Part shown: positions 1 to 8,793 of the stretch, piece by piece | How the letters are laid out: every line of letters starts with the position of its first letter | How positions within the stretch are numbered: position 1 is the first letter of the stretch | Source of the DNA: SXTU01 sp964496695 | Lineage (GTDB): Bacteria; Verrucomicrobiota; Verrucomicrobiia; Limisphaerales; SXTU01 | Reading direction: 5' to 3' | DNA: 64,000 nt | Assembly: GCA_964496695.1 (NCBI GenBank) | Contig: CAZCBE010000004.1 | Span: 1 to 64,000, forward strand | Made by a program: the position numbers and the translations under genes | Notes under the pieces: model-generated | Seen by the model: only the letters and a program-made list of their open reading frames with translations | What the model was told of the DNA's origin: nothing | Databases searched by the model: none

Positions 1-1
1 C

Positions 2-64
2 GGGCAGACGATCACCTACGTGACCTTGGCGGCGGGCCAGAGCGTGACGATCAAGCGCCAGTAA
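2..64 (+). CDS. C-terminal end of an unidentified protein (cut by window edge)
   Basis: An open frame runs from the window edge to a TAA at 62-64 and encodes only 20 residues, ending in SVTIKRQ. The alternating hydrophobic and polar residues would suit a beta-rich exported or DUF11-like protein, but this is too little to classify. It is kept because a real stop is followed by repeat-rich non-coding DNA. Confidence 0.4.
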   Translation, partial: GQTITYVTLAAGQSVTIKRQ

Positions 65-69
65 GCGGA

Positions 70-100
70 CTGCAGACCACAGACCACAGACTGCAGACTT
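70..100. repeat. Short tandem and palindromic repeat (CTGCAGACCACAGAC type)
   Basis: The units CTGCAGAC and CACAGAC recur in the 31 bases just after the stop at 64. No gene is seen from 65 to 375; the rest of that stretch is non-coding with no further signal I can name. Confidence 0.5.
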
Positions 101-375
101 AACTCCAAGCCAAGCCCCCAGACCCGAGACGCCAAACCCCAGCCCCTCTCCCCCATGAACCCCTTACCGAAAGGCCGCCGATGACGAGCAAACGATCAGC
201 CTCCCTCCGCCTGCCAGTGGGGGAAGCGCTGAACCGGAGCGCAGGCCGCTCCTAAAACCCTTTCGCCGCCGGCCCCGGGTTTACGTGGCTGTGGACCGGA
301 CCGGTGGCGAAGTTGGCACACAACAAACACACCCGGCGCGGGAACTTGCCTTCCCGCGCCGTGGTGTTTTCGGCC

Positions 376-600
376 ACGAAGGCTTGGCCACAAGAAGGCA
401 CAGAAGGCGCAAAAGGAGCGGAGCACTGATGCGGAGGAGCGCGGCCTTCAGGCCGCAGAAACGGGAGCACGCCCAGAAGTGGTTCAAGCACACCGTTTCA
501 GCCGCAGCTTTCTGCGGCGTGAACGCCGCGCTCCGGGGAAGCGCACGCGCCCCTCTCTATCCCCTTTTGCGCCTTCTGCGCCTCTTGGTGGCTGTTCCCG
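376..600. repeat. Composite palindromic element (nested inverted repeats)
   Basis: Outer arms: a CAGAAGGCGCAAAAGG segment near 398-415 is matched in inverse by CCTTTTGCGCCTTCTG near 562-580. Inner arms: 436-463 (starting GGAGCGCGGCC) pairs imperfectly with 494-534 (ending GCCGCGCTCC). Similar GGAGCGCGGCC palindromes occur at 38457-38481 and 46843-46947. The short open frames crossing this region are by-products of the repeats. Together with the flanks, 65-636 holds no convincing gene. Confidence 0.7.
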
Positions 601-636
601 TTTTTCGGTAGCAGGCCGAGCAGGCCACGCGCTGTG

Positions 637-1098
637 CTAATGTTTCGGACCCGCTCCGCGTAACTGGACGGGCCCCTCGTTGACGGTCAGCCAGAATCGG
701 CCGGTGAGTTCCATCACGCTGGCGAACTGCTCGAAGTCCACGGGTTTGCGGATGTAGCTGTTGGCCCCTTGCTGGTAGCTGGTGCTGATGTCCTGTTCCT
801 CACGCGACGTGCTCAGCACCACCACCGGGATAAGGCGCGTTCCGGCGTTGGCACGCAGCCGGCGCAGCACTTCGAGTCCATTTATCTTCGGCAGGTTCAA
901 ATCGAGCAGGATGACCGCTGGCGGCGGGCAAGTGTCGCGGGCTGCATGGGTGCCGGTGGCAAACAGAAAATCCAACGCCTCCGCGCCATCACGCGCCACT
1001 GCCAGCTCGTGATTGAGGCCCGATTTTCGAAGGGCGAGGCGCGTCAATTCCTCGTCATCAGCGTTGTCCTCTACCAGAAGGATTAAACGATCGTTCAT
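637..1098 (-). CDS. Single-domain response regulator (CheY/Rcp1-like receiver)
   Basis: A stand-alone receiver of about 153 residues. From the ATG at 1096-1098 it shows acidic residues at 10, 11, 14 and 15, the phospho-acceptor Asp66 in LLDLNLP, a Ser/Thr switch near 96-97 and the conserved Lys118 in IRKP. The DDEELT start and the DLNLPKINGLEVL core are typical of Rcp1-type regulators that partner phytochrome-like kinases. A longer frame reaches 1179, but the extra 27 residues overlap the kinase gene and lack receiver character. The ATG lies 23 bases after the kinase stop, so this is the last gene of a three-gene signalling operon. There is no output domain; it probably passes phosphate or acts by protein contact. 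Confidence 0.85.
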   Translation of the reverse strand: MNDRLILLVEDNADDEELTRLALRKSGLNHELAVARDGAEALDFLFATGTHAARDTCPPPAVILLDLNLPKINGLEVLRRLRANAGTRLIPVVVLSTSREEQDISTSYQQGANSYIRKPVDFEQFASVMELTGRFWLTVNEGPVQLRGAGPKH

Positions 1099-1121
1099 TT
1101 CGCATGAAACTATCATGAAAG

Positions 1122-4100
1122 CTAGGAGGAGAGGGAGAAATAGAATGTCGCACCCTGGCCGACGCGGCTTTCCGCCCAAATCCTGCCGCCATGGCGATGG
1201 ACGATGCGATGCACGGTGGCGAGCCCGATTCCGGTGCCGGGGAACTCCCGTTGCGGGTGGAGCCGCTGGAAGGGGGCGAACAGCTTGTCAGCGTAGGTCA
1301 TGTCGAATCCCGCGCCATTGTCGCGCACAAGGAAGACCGGTTTCCCCTCATGGACCAGGCTCCCAACCTCGATGTGCGTGTGGGGCTGCCGGCCGGTAAA
1401 CTTCCAGGCGTTTCCGAGCAGATTCATGAGCACCACCCGCAGCAGCACGGGATCGGCGCTGGTGGTGAGACCTGGCGCGATGAGGAATTCGGCCTCACGT
1501 TGCGGTTGTGAGTCGCGGAGTTCTTGCGCGATCAAGCGGGCCTGTGCTGTAAGGTCCACCGGGACCCGGCGCATCTCACTGCGCGTGACGCGGGCCAGCT
1601 CCAGCAGGTCGTCGATGAGCTGGCCCATGCGCTGCGTGGCGGCGCGAATGCGCTGCAGATAGTTCCGTCCGGTTTCATCGAGCACGTCGGCGTATTCATC
1701 CATCAAGGTGCGGCTGAAACCGTCAATGCCGCGCAGCGGCGAGCGCAGGTCGTGGGAGACGGAGTAACTGAACGACTCCAGTTCCTTGTTGGCTGCCTCG
1801 AGCTGCGCGGTGCGTTCGATCACCCGCAGCTCCAGTTCGGCATTTAACCGGTGAATTTTTTCCTCGGCAGCCCGGCGTTCGATCGTCGCCCAGCACCTTT
1901 CCACCACGTCCTGCACGACGCCAATCTCCCCTGGCTGCCAGTCACGCGGGGTCGTCTGGTGGACGGCCATCAAGGCACACAACACGCCATCCTTTACCAG
2001 CGGACAGGTGATGATGGCCTGAATGCCGATGGCCTTGAACATGGCGGCACCATCCTCTGGCAACAATTCCGCCGCCACATCACGGATAATCAGGGTTTTA
2101 CCCGCGCGCAGCGTGGCCACCGCCCGCGCGCCGAAGCGGGAAAGCTGATAACGGCCCACCGTGCTCAGGCAGCCGTCGGTGTAGTCATGCAGGATGGTGA
2201 ACTGCTCGCCATCGGCCTCCACATCCGCATAGGCACACCGGGAAGCCTGCAGATGTCCGCCGAGCATGCGGGCCATCACCGCCATGATCTGGGCCGGATC
2301 GGCCAGCGTGCGCGTCGCCTCGACCAGATCGTTTAGGAAGCGAAAGTATTCTTCACTCTGGCGCACCTCCGCCTCCGCCAGCTTGCGGGCGGTGATGTCC
2401 ATGACCGCGCCATGAAAATGCATCGCCTTGCCCGTCGCATCGCCCTCGACCCGCCCGCGCGCTTGCAGCCAGAGCAACTCACCGTCCCGGCGCACGCGAT
2501 ACTCGATATCATACGAACCGCAAGATTGGATGGCGCTCGCCAGGGCGGCAGACACGCCCGGACGATCCTCCACGGCGACCGCCGCCAGGTATGCAGCCGC
2601 TGGCAGGCCCTTGGCGGCTTCGTCCGGGTGGATGGAAAAGGCACGCGCGGTAAACTGGTCCGCGACCAGCCGGTCACTGGAGAGATCCCAGGACCAGGTG
2701 CCGATCGAGCCGGCTGCCAAGGTCGAATTCAGCCGCGTCTGGGTGGCGCGCAGGGACGCCTCCATGCGCTTCAACTCGTCAACATCAGTGTTGGTGCCGA
2801 ACCACTGCACCACCCCGCCCTGGGCATCCTTCATCGGCTGGACACGGGTCAGAAAAGTTCGGAACCGACCGTCCGCCGCGCGCAAGGGGAACTCCATCTC
2901 CAGCGGCTGTCCGGTGGCGATGGCCGCCTGCCACTGCGCCATGACCTGCGGAAGCGCCACGGGATCATGCACGCTCTGCCAGCCCCAGCCCTCCATCTGC
3001 TCCGGCGTCGTGCCGGTGTATTCATACCAGCGCTGGTTATACCAGTAGATGAAGCCGTCCGCACGGGCGATCCAGGCGAGCTGCGGGATGGAATTCGCCA
3101 TCGTCCTGAAACGCTCCTCGCTGTCACGCATCGCCCGGGCCAGTTCCTTCCGTTCAGTGATGTCGCGCATCACGCTCAGCACGCAGGATTCCTCATTGAA
3201 GCTGATGAGGCGGGAGGAGAGGTTGAAGTTCAGCAACCGGCCGTCCGCCATGCGGAGCACGGTGTCGTAGTTCAGACATTCCCCGTGCTGGTGGAGCGTC
3301 TCCATGAAGGCGCGCTGCTCCTCCTCGGTCTGCCAGGTGGCATACTCCCGGCTGGGTTTGCCGATGACGTCTTCCGCCGTGCTGCCCCACAGGCGGCAAA
3401 GCGCTTCATTGGCCCGAATGACAGTGCGGTCGGACAACCGGGTGATGGCGACGCAATCCGGACTCAGCCGGAACGCCTTGGAAAACAACTCCTCGCTTTC
3501 ACGGAAGGCGGCTTCGGCCCGTTTGCGCTCGGTGATGTCGGCGCGGATGGCGACGTATTGACGGGGTTTGCCTTGTTCGTTGAGGAAGGGAACGATGGTG
3601 GTGTCCACCCAGTAGAACGAGCCGTCCTTGGCCCGGTTCTTGATCTCGCCTTTCCAGACTTTTCCGCGGGTGATGGTGCTCCACAACTCGCGGATGAACA
3701 CCTCCGGATGATGGCCCGAGTTGATGAGGCGGTGGTCCTGGCCGAGCAGTTCCTCACGGGAGTATTTGGAGATGGAGCAGAACTTGTCGTTGACGTAGGT
3801 GATCTTCCCCTGCGGGTCGGTGATGGCGACGATGGCGTGCTCGTCGAGCGCAGCCTTCAGATCACCGACCTCTTTTAATGAAGCGGTCAGCTCTTCTTCG
3901 GCCCGCTTGCGCTCGGTGATGTCGGCGCGGATGGCGACGTATTGACGGGGTTTGCCTTGTTCGTTGAGGAAGGGAACGATGGTGGTGTCCACCCAGTAGA
4001 ACGAGCCGTCCTTGGCCCGGTTCTTGATCTCGCCTTTCCAGACTTTTCCGCGGGTGATGGTGCTCCACAACTCGCGGATGAACACCTCCGGATGATGGCC

Positions 4101-4409
4101 CGAGTTGATGAGGCGGTGGTCCTGGCCGAGCAGTTCCTCACGGGAGTATTTGGAGATGGAGCAGAACTTGTCGTTGACGTAGGTGATCTTCCCCTGCGGG
4201 TCGGTGATGGCGACGATGGCGTGCTCGTCGAGCGCGGCCTTCAAATCGCCGATCTCCTTCAGCGAGGCCTTCAACTGCACCTCGGGCCGTTCCCGCTCGA
4301 TCACGTCGTGCGCTTCCTCGAGCGGCATTTGGCGAGCATCAGAGTTCATGGCATCCCGGACAACCGCCTGACCCATCCACGGAGACAGCCGAAGCGGATC
4401 GGGGAACAC
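1122..4409 (-). CDS. Multi-PAS/GAF sensor histidine kinase
   Basis: A soluble sensor kinase of up to 1095 residues with no membrane segment. Domain order: PAS 1 (about 55-180), PAS 2 (about 183-300), PAS 3 (300-420), PAS 4 (425-545), PAS 5 (550-680), GAF (690-840), HisKA with SHDLRSP (phospho-acceptor His886), and HATPase_c with DNGAGFD and GTGIGLATV. PAS 1 and PAS 2 are almost the same sequence. Each PAS ends in an ITERK/ITARK motif, as in PAC-linked oxygen, redox or light sensors; no chromophore cysteine is evident. The start is uncertain: GTG at 4409 (9 bases after the upstream stop) or ATG at 4349 (MNSDARQ). It lies between two receiver genes and probably phosphorylates both. Confidence 0.9.
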   Translation of the reverse strand: MFPDPLRLSPWMGQAVVRDAMNSDARQMPLEEAHDVIERERPEVQLKASLKEIGDLKAALDEHAIVAITDPQGKITYVNDKFCSISKYSREELLGQDHRLINSGHHPEVFIRELWSTITRGKVWKGEIKNRAKDGSFYWVDTTIVPFLNEQGKPRQYVAIRADITERKRAEEELTASLKEVGDLKAALDEHAIVAITDPQGKITYVNDKFCSISKYSREELLGQDHRLINSGHHPEVFIRELWSTITRGKVWKGEIKNRAKDGSFYWVDTTIVPFLNEQGKPRQYVAIRADITERKRAEAAFRESEELFSKAFRLSPDCVAITRLSDRTVIRANEALCRLWGSTAEDVIGKPSREYATWQTEEEQRAFMETLHQHGECLNYDTVLRMADGRLLNFNLSSRLISFNEESCVLSVMRDITERKELARAMRDSEERFRTMANSIPQLAWIARADGFIYWYNQRWYEYTGTTPEQMEGWGWQSVHDPVALPQVMAQWQAAIATGQPLEMEFPLRAADGRFRTFLTRVQPMKDAQGGVVQWFGTNTDVDELKRMEASLRATQTRLNSTLAAGSIGTWSWDLSSDRLVADQFTARAFSIHPDEAAKGLPAAAYLAAVAVEDRPGVSAALASAIQSCGSYDIEYRVRRDGELLWLQARGRVEGDATGKAMHFHGAVMDITARKLAEAEVRQSEEYFRFLNDLVEATRTLADPAQIMAVMARMLGGHLQASRCAYADVEADGEQFTILHDYTDGCLSTVGRYQLSRFGARAVATLRAGKTLIIRDVAAELLPEDGAAMFKAIGIQAIITCPLVKDGVLCALMAVHQTTPRDWQPGEIGVVQDVVERCWATIERRAAEEKIHRLNAELELRVIERTAQLEAANKELESFSYSVSHDLRSPLRGIDGFSRTLMDEYADVLDETGRNYLQRIRAATQRMGQLIDDLLELARVTRSEMRRVPVDLTAQARLIAQELRDSQPQREAEFLIAPGLTTSADPVLLRVVLMNLLGNAWKFTGRQPHTHIEVGSLVHEGKPVFLVRDNGAGFDMTYADKLFAPFQRLHPQREFPGTGIGLATVHRIVHRHGGRIWAESRVGQGATFYFSLSS
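3523..4235 (-). repeat. Intragenic tandem duplication encoding a PAS domain
   Basis: Bases 3523-3851 and 3907-4235 read as identical over 329 positions, offset by 384 bases (128 codons). Differences appear just outside, for example GCAGCC against GCGGCC at 3851 and 4235. The period is a whole number of codons, so the kinase frame is kept. Confidence 0.9.
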
Positions 4410-4418
4410 CCGGGACTC

Positions 4419-5216
4419 TTACGCTGAGACCGGCAAACCGCGAACTAATTTCCAATCAAGGTGCAGGTCGGCGGTGACGCGGCTGAAGTTCTCGAAGCCC
4501 ACCGGCTTGGTGATATAGTGGGTGCAGCCCAGCCGGCGGCACTCGGCGATGTCCCGGCTCTTGTCAGATGCCGTGAGCACCACCACCGGCAAGGCCAGGG
4601 TGCGCGCATCGCTGCGGATCAGGCGCAGGACTTCCAGCCCGCTGAGCTTCGGCAGGTTCAGGTCCAGCAGCACGACAAGTTCCTGATGGGGCATCCAGGC
4701 CTTGGCGGACGCACCCTGACGAAACAGGAAATCCATCGCCGCCGCGCCGTCCCGGGCGATGTGGACCCGGTTCTTGAGACGCGCAGCCCGGAAGGCCTGC
4801 AAGGTCAGTTCCTCATCGTCGGGTTGGTCTTCCACCAGCAGGATGTCCACGCAAGCGCTGACCGCGTCTGAAGCGGGCTGGAGGGAGGAGTCCGGGCTGG
4901 CGGCCGGGAGGGCAAACAGCTCGGCAATGGACGACTGCAAGGCCCGCGCGAGTTTTTCGATGCTGTGCAGCGAGAGATTGCGGGCGCCGCGCTCGATGTC
5001 CGTGATGTAGGTCCGGTGCAGACCGGCCCGCCATGCGAGCTCCTCCTGCGTGATGCCAAGGTGGTGGCGACGGGCTTTGACCGAGACGGCGAAGGAAGAG
5101 CGCACGTCGTGGCCGGATTGGCGGATTCGTTTGGTCACTGATTTTCTTTCGCATCCTAGCACTGCCCCGCAACAGACTATGAGTGACAGGTCTGTAACCA
5201 AATCATTGATCACCAT
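4419..5216 (-). CDS. XRE-type HTH domain fused to a response-regulator receiver
   Basis: A 265-residue fusion. Residues about 44-101 form a lambda-repressor/XRE HTH (LGITQEELAWRAGLHRTY, then IERGARNLSL). Residues 122-255 form an Rcp1-like receiver with VEDQPDDEEL, phospho-acceptor Asp185 in LLDLNLP, Thr215 and Lys237 in ITKP. In most DNA-binding response regulators the receiver comes first; here the DNA-binding domain does. A GTG at 5138 (VTKRIRQ), preceded by GAAAGAAAA, is a plausible later start that still keeps the HTH. It is the first gene of the operon with the PAS kinase 9 bases downstream, so it is probably the transcriptional output and may be autoregulated. Confidence 0.85.
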   Translation of the reverse strand: MVINDLVTDLSLIVCCGAVLGCERKSVTKRIRQSGHDVRSSFAVSVKARRHHLGITQEELAWRAGLHRTYITDIERGARNLSLHSIEKLARALQSSIAELFALPAASPDSSLQPASDAVSACVDILLVEDQPDDEELTLQAFRAARLKNRVHIARDGAAAMDFLFRQGASAKAWMPHQELVVLLDLNLPKLSGLEVLRLIRSDARTLALPVVVLTASDKSRDIAECRRLGCTHYITKPVGFENFSRVTADLHLDWKLVRGLPVSA

Positions 5217-5405
5217 AGGCTCAGGCGGGTGCAGGGCAAGCGCTGTTCAGCGGTGATCAGTGCGGCGGCACTGGCCCTGCGCCCGAGGCCGCCGGGGCGG
5301 GGACGGTCGAACTGGTGCGTGGCTTGGGCAGCGGGCCATCCGCCGGGGCGAAGCTCCGCATCGCGTGGGGTGCGCCGCACGCCAGAAGGCGCAGGGTTCA
5401 GCGCG

Positions 5406-6641
5406 TCACCGGAGCCCGGCAAGCTGGCGGCGGGCAAGATAGAGATCCATGCGCGCCAGGATGAAGTAGGCCCAGCGCTGCTTGAGCTGGCTCCAGAAAC
5501 TCTGGGAGGCCAGCCAGTCCGCCCGGGTGATGCGCTTGCAGTGGGCCAGGTTCTCGGCGAAGAGCCGGCGGCCGCCCTCGGCCACGCGTTCGTTGCGCAG
5601 GCGCAGGCTGAACTCGTAGTTGATGTGCAGGCTGCGCGTGTCGAGATTGGCCGAGCCGACGTAGGCGATGTCGTCAATCAGCAGGAGCTTCGCGTGGAGA
5701 ATCTGTGGCTGATACTCGTAAAGTTCCACGCCGGCGGAGAGCAGCGCGCGATAGAGCCGGCGGCTGGCGTATTGCGCCAGCGGGACATCCGACTGGCCGG
5801 GGAGGATGATCTGCACCTGGCCGCCGTTGCGGGCCACGGTGGTAAGCGCGCGGCGCAGCTTCCAGGTGGGGAGAAAATATGCCGCCATGATCTGCACGCG
5901 CCGGGCGTTCTTCAGATCGGTCCGCAACGCGCGCTTGAGAGTGCTGAAGCCGCGCCCGGGACCGCTCATCAGCAGGTCGCCGTCCGGGACGACGATGCGG
6001 GCGTGCGCGCCCGTTCGCATGACGCGCATGAACGAGCGGTGTTTCAACTCGGCCCGCGTGAACATCTTGTCGAAAGAGTCCGCGAGCTGGACCGCCAGGG
6101 GGCCGGCGATGTGCAGGCCCACATCGCACCAGCCGCGCGACACGCCATCGCCGACGTATTCCGGGGCGATGTTGAAGCCGCCGACGATGGCAATGGACTC
6201 GTCGCAGACCAGCAGCTTGCGGTGGTCCCGGAACATGAAGCCGCGGTGGGTCTGCTCATTGAACCGGCTGAACTCACCGCCGACCTGGCGCAGCGGCTCC
6301 CAGTAGCTGTCCGCCAAATCCTGGGAACCCCAGGCGTCCACGATCACATAGACGGGCACGCCACGTTGTCGCGCCCGCACCAGCGCGGCGAGGAACTGAT
6401 CTCCCGGTTCGCCCGCGCTGAAGATGTAAGTCTCCAGGCGCACGGAGTGCCGTGCCGCCTCGATGGCGGCGAGCATCGCGGCAAAAGCCTCGTCGCCGTT
6501 GCGGAGCCAGCGGAACGCGGTGTTATGGGTGGCGGCCATGAGTTGGCGGGCGGCAGCGTAGCAGTCCCAGGGGCCCGCTGGCCAGCGCGCGAACCGGGTT
6601 TTGCCAAGGAAGTGCGCCGGACGGCCGGCGGGCGTGGCCAT
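5406..6641 (-). CDS. Phospholipase-D family protein, cardiolipin synthase B-like
   Basis: A 411-residue protein with the two HKD motifs of the PLD superfamily: HRKLLVCDESIAIVGGFN (His140, Lys142, Asp147) and HAKLLLIDDIAYVGSANLD (His316, Lys318, Asp323). Layout and length match ClsB-type enzymes that join phosphatidyl groups to make cardiolipin. There is no N-terminal membrane hairpin, as in ClsB and unlike ClsA. The ATG at 6641 is preferred; a TTG at 6653 would add four residues. The gene is transcribed away from the cytochrome-SUMF1 gene, with a 63-base gap holding both promoters. A different PLD-type phosphatidyltransferase cannot be excluded. Confidence 0.85.
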   Translation of the reverse strand: MATPAGRPAHFLGKTRFARWPAGPWDCYAAARQLMAATHNTAFRWLRNGDEAFAAMLAAIEAARHSVRLETYIFSAGEPGDQFLAALVRARQRGVPVYVIVDAWGSQDLADSYWEPLRQVGGEFSRFNEQTHRGFMFRDHRKLLVCDESIAIVGGFNIAPEYVGDGVSRGWCDVGLHIAGPLAVQLADSFDKMFTRAELKHRSFMRVMRTGAHARIVVPDGDLLMSGPGRGFSTLKRALRTDLKNARRVQIMAAYFLPTWKLRRALTTVARNGGQVQIILPGQSDVPLAQYASRRLYRALLSAGVELYEYQPQILHAKLLLIDDIAYVGSANLDTRSLHINYEFSLRLRNERVAEGGRRLFAENLAHCKRITRADWLASQSFWSQLKQRWAYFILARMDLYLARRQLAGLR

Positions 6642-6704
6642 GCGCGGGGCCAACTTTCACTTTCCAATTCCTTGACCCGCCACTAGCTTGGCATCGAATT
6701 GCTG

Positions 6705-8417
6705 ATGAAAACTCGCCTTGCCCTGACTGTCGCCGCGTCACTCGCGCTCGCCGCCACCGCCACCGCCCAAGTGGACTTCGTGAAGGACATCCAGCCCATT
6801 CTGGAGGTCCATTGCACCAAGTGCCACGGTGAAGACCAGAAGAAGGGCGGCCTGCGCCTGCACACGCTCGCGGAGGCCCTCAAGGGTGGCGACAGCGGCA
6901 CGGCGCTTGTGCCCGGCAAGGCGAAGGACAGCAAGCTCTTCACTTCCACGACCCTCAAGCCGGACGACGACGGCTTCATGCCGCCGCCCAAGGAAGGGCT
7001 GCTGCCGAAGGAACAGCAGGCGAAGCTGCGCGAGTGGATTGACGCCGGGGCGAAGTGGCCCGCGGGGGTGAAGCTGGGCGTGACGAAGAAGATCAACTTC
7101 GCGAAGGACATCCAGCCGATCTTCGAGTTCAACTGCGTGGCCTGTCACCGGGATGGGCACGCAAAGGGCGAGCTGCGCATGGAGACGCGTGAGCAGACCT
7201 TCAAGGGCGGGGAGAGCGGCACGGGCGTGGTGCCGTTCCAGTCGGCGAAGAGCCCCGTTTTCACCTCGATGACGCTGTCCGTTGACGACGAGAAGGTGAT
7301 GCCGCCGAAGGCCAAGGACCGGGTCACCCCGGAGGAGATCGAGCTGGTCCGGCTGTGGATTCAGCAGGGCGCCGTCTGGCCCGACGGCCTCGTGCTGACC
7401 CAGAAGAAGAAGGAAGCGATGTCGGGAGCGAACGAAAACGAGACCGTGGCGGGCATCCACAAGTTCATCACCGAGACGCTCAAGGAGAAGACCGCCGCCG
7501 ACATGAAGGCCTACACGAACACCGTGGCGGGCACGGAAGTGAGCTACTCGCTGGTGCCGATCCCGGCGGGCGAATTCATGATGGGCAGTTCCAGCGGGGA
7601 GAAGGGCCGCGAGGCAAACGAAGGACCGCAGCATCCGGTGAAGATCTCGCCCTTCTGGATGGGCCAGTTTGAGGTCACCTGGAATGAGTTCGAGCTGTTC
7701 ATGTATGTGGACGCGGAGAAGCGGTTCAAAGACCAGATCAAGACCGACACCACGCGGGAGAAGATTTCCGACGCGGTCGCGCGGCCCACCAAACCCTACG
7801 TCGAGATGTCCTTTGGCATGGGCAAGGACAACTATCCGGCGATCAGCATGACGCAGCACGCGGCCAACAAGTATTGCGAGTGGCTGTCCGCCAAGACCGG
7901 CCATTTCTACCGCCTGCCGACCGAGGCCGAGTGGGAATATGCCTGCCGCGCCGGGACCAAGACCGCGTATTCCTGGGGTGATGACCCGGCTGATGCGAAG
8001 CAATACGCGTGGTTCGATTCGAACAGCGACTTCAAGTATGCCAAGGTCGGACGCAAGAAACCCAATCCCTGGGGCCTCTACGACATGCACGGCAACGTGG
8101 CCGAGTGGTGCCTGGACCAATACGAGCCGAACTACGACAAGGTGAAGGCCGTCGTCCTGGACCCGTGGCTCAAGCAGGCCTCGCCATATCCGCAGGTCGC
8201 GCGCGGCGGTTCGTGGGACGACGGCCTCGCCAAGCTCCGCAGCGCGGCCCGCCGTGGCTCGGACAAGTCGTGGAAGCAGCAGGACCCCCAGCTTCCCAAG
8301 AGCATCTGGTATCTCACGGACGCGCAGTTCCTCGGCTTCCGCATCGTGCGCCCGCTCAAGGTGCCGAGCGTGGAGGAGATGTATCGCATCTGGAACAGCG
8401 GCCAGGAGAAGGAATAG
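6705..8417 (+). CDS. Secreted fusion: two planctomycete-type cytochrome c domains plus SUMF1/FGE-like domain
   Basis: About 570 residues. A signal peptide ends near TATAQ (residue 22). Two tandem haem-binding modules follow, each with VDFVKDIQPI or INFAKDIQPI, then CTKCH (Cys37-His41) or CVACH (Cys144-His148), and a later MPP motif, as in PSCyt1 domains. From about residue 279 to the end lies a formylglycine-generating-enzyme-like domain (VPIPAGEFMMGS, RLPTEAEWEYACRAGT, GLYDMHGNVAEWCLD, RGGSW, GFRIVR). Such SUMF1 domains are often non-catalytic, and the FGE active-site cysteine pair is not obvious. TTG at 6699 is an alternative start; the ATG at 6705 fits the signal peptide better. It probably acts in the periplasm; the substrate is unknown. 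Confidence 0.85.
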   Translation: MKTRLALTVAASLALAATATAQVDFVKDIQPILEVHCTKCHGEDQKKGGLRLHTLAEALKGGDSGTALVPGKAKDSKLFTSTTLKPDDDGFMPPPKEGLLPKEQQAKLREWIDAGAKWPAGVKLGVTKKINFAKDIQPIFEFNCVACHRDGHAKGELRMETREQTFKGGESGTGVVPFQSAKSPVFTSMTLSVDDEKVMPPKAKDRVTPEEIELVRLWIQQGAVWPDGLVLTQKKKEAMSGANENETVAGIHKFITETLKEKTAADMKAYTNTVAGTEVSYSLVPIPAGEFMMGSSSGEKGREANEGPQHPVKISPFWMGQFEVTWNEFELFMYVDAEKRFKDQIKTDTTREKISDAVARPTKPYVEMSFGMGKDNYPAISMTQHAANKYCEWLSAKTGHFYRLPTEAEWEYACRAGTKTAYSWGDDPADAKQYAWFDSNSDFKYAKVGRKKPNPWGLYDMHGNVAEWCLDQYEPNYDKVKAVVLDPWLKQASPYPQVARGGSWDDGLAKLRSAARRGSDKSWKQQDPQLPKSIWYLTDAQFLGFRIVRPLKVPSVEEMYRIWNSGQEKE

Positions 8418-8466
8418 TCGCAGGCTTTGGCCCGCGTGTGGAGGCCATCAAGTCTCGCGCCGCTGC

Positions 8467-8793
8467 TTAGTGCCGTGGCGCCTGCTCGTGGATCTGTTCC
8501 ACGCGCGTCACTATCCCACGCCGCTCGACGTAGCGGAGGTCGAACCAGCCGTCCAAGTTCATGTCGCGTCGGATTGCTGCATCGCCATTGGACAGGCGAA
8601 TGGTTTCGTCGTCCACGATGCCGTCGCGATTGCAGTCCACATGAGTCGTCTGGCTGCGCCGCCAGGTGATGCCCGCCGGGGTGTCGCTGATCTTCTTCCA
8701 ACGCAGCTTGTCCCAGAACACGAAGGCGACGAGCAGGAGGACGGCGTTGAGCGCCCACAAACCCAGCATGGCCCGGCGGGAGAGCGGCTTCAT
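8467..8793 (-). CDS. Small membrane-anchored protein with two EF-hand-like loops
   Basis: A 108-residue protein: basic N-terminus (MKPLSRR), one membrane span (about residues 9-27), then an outside domain with two DxNxDGxxD loops, DCNRDGIVDDE (53-62) and DMNLDGWFD (77-85). These resemble dockerin or EF-hand calcium-binding loops. Its ATG overlaps the TGA of the upstream isoaspartyl peptidase gene by 4 bases, which suggests translational coupling and a shared job in the envelope. I do not recognise a named family. Confidence 0.75.
   Translation of the reverse strand: MKPLSRRAMLGLWALNAVLLLVAFVFWDKLRWKKISDTPAGITWRRSQTTHVDCNRDGIVDDETIRLSNGDAAIRRDMNLDGWFDLRYVERRGIVTRVEQIHEQAPRH

Noticed and set aside
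285..611. 108-codon frame with a start at 285
   Set aside because: Its residues come mainly from palindromic repeat arms; no coding signal.
2412..3878. 488-codon open frame opposite the PAS kinase
   Set aside because: No domain, and part of it repeats because the PAS duplication is copied in antisense.
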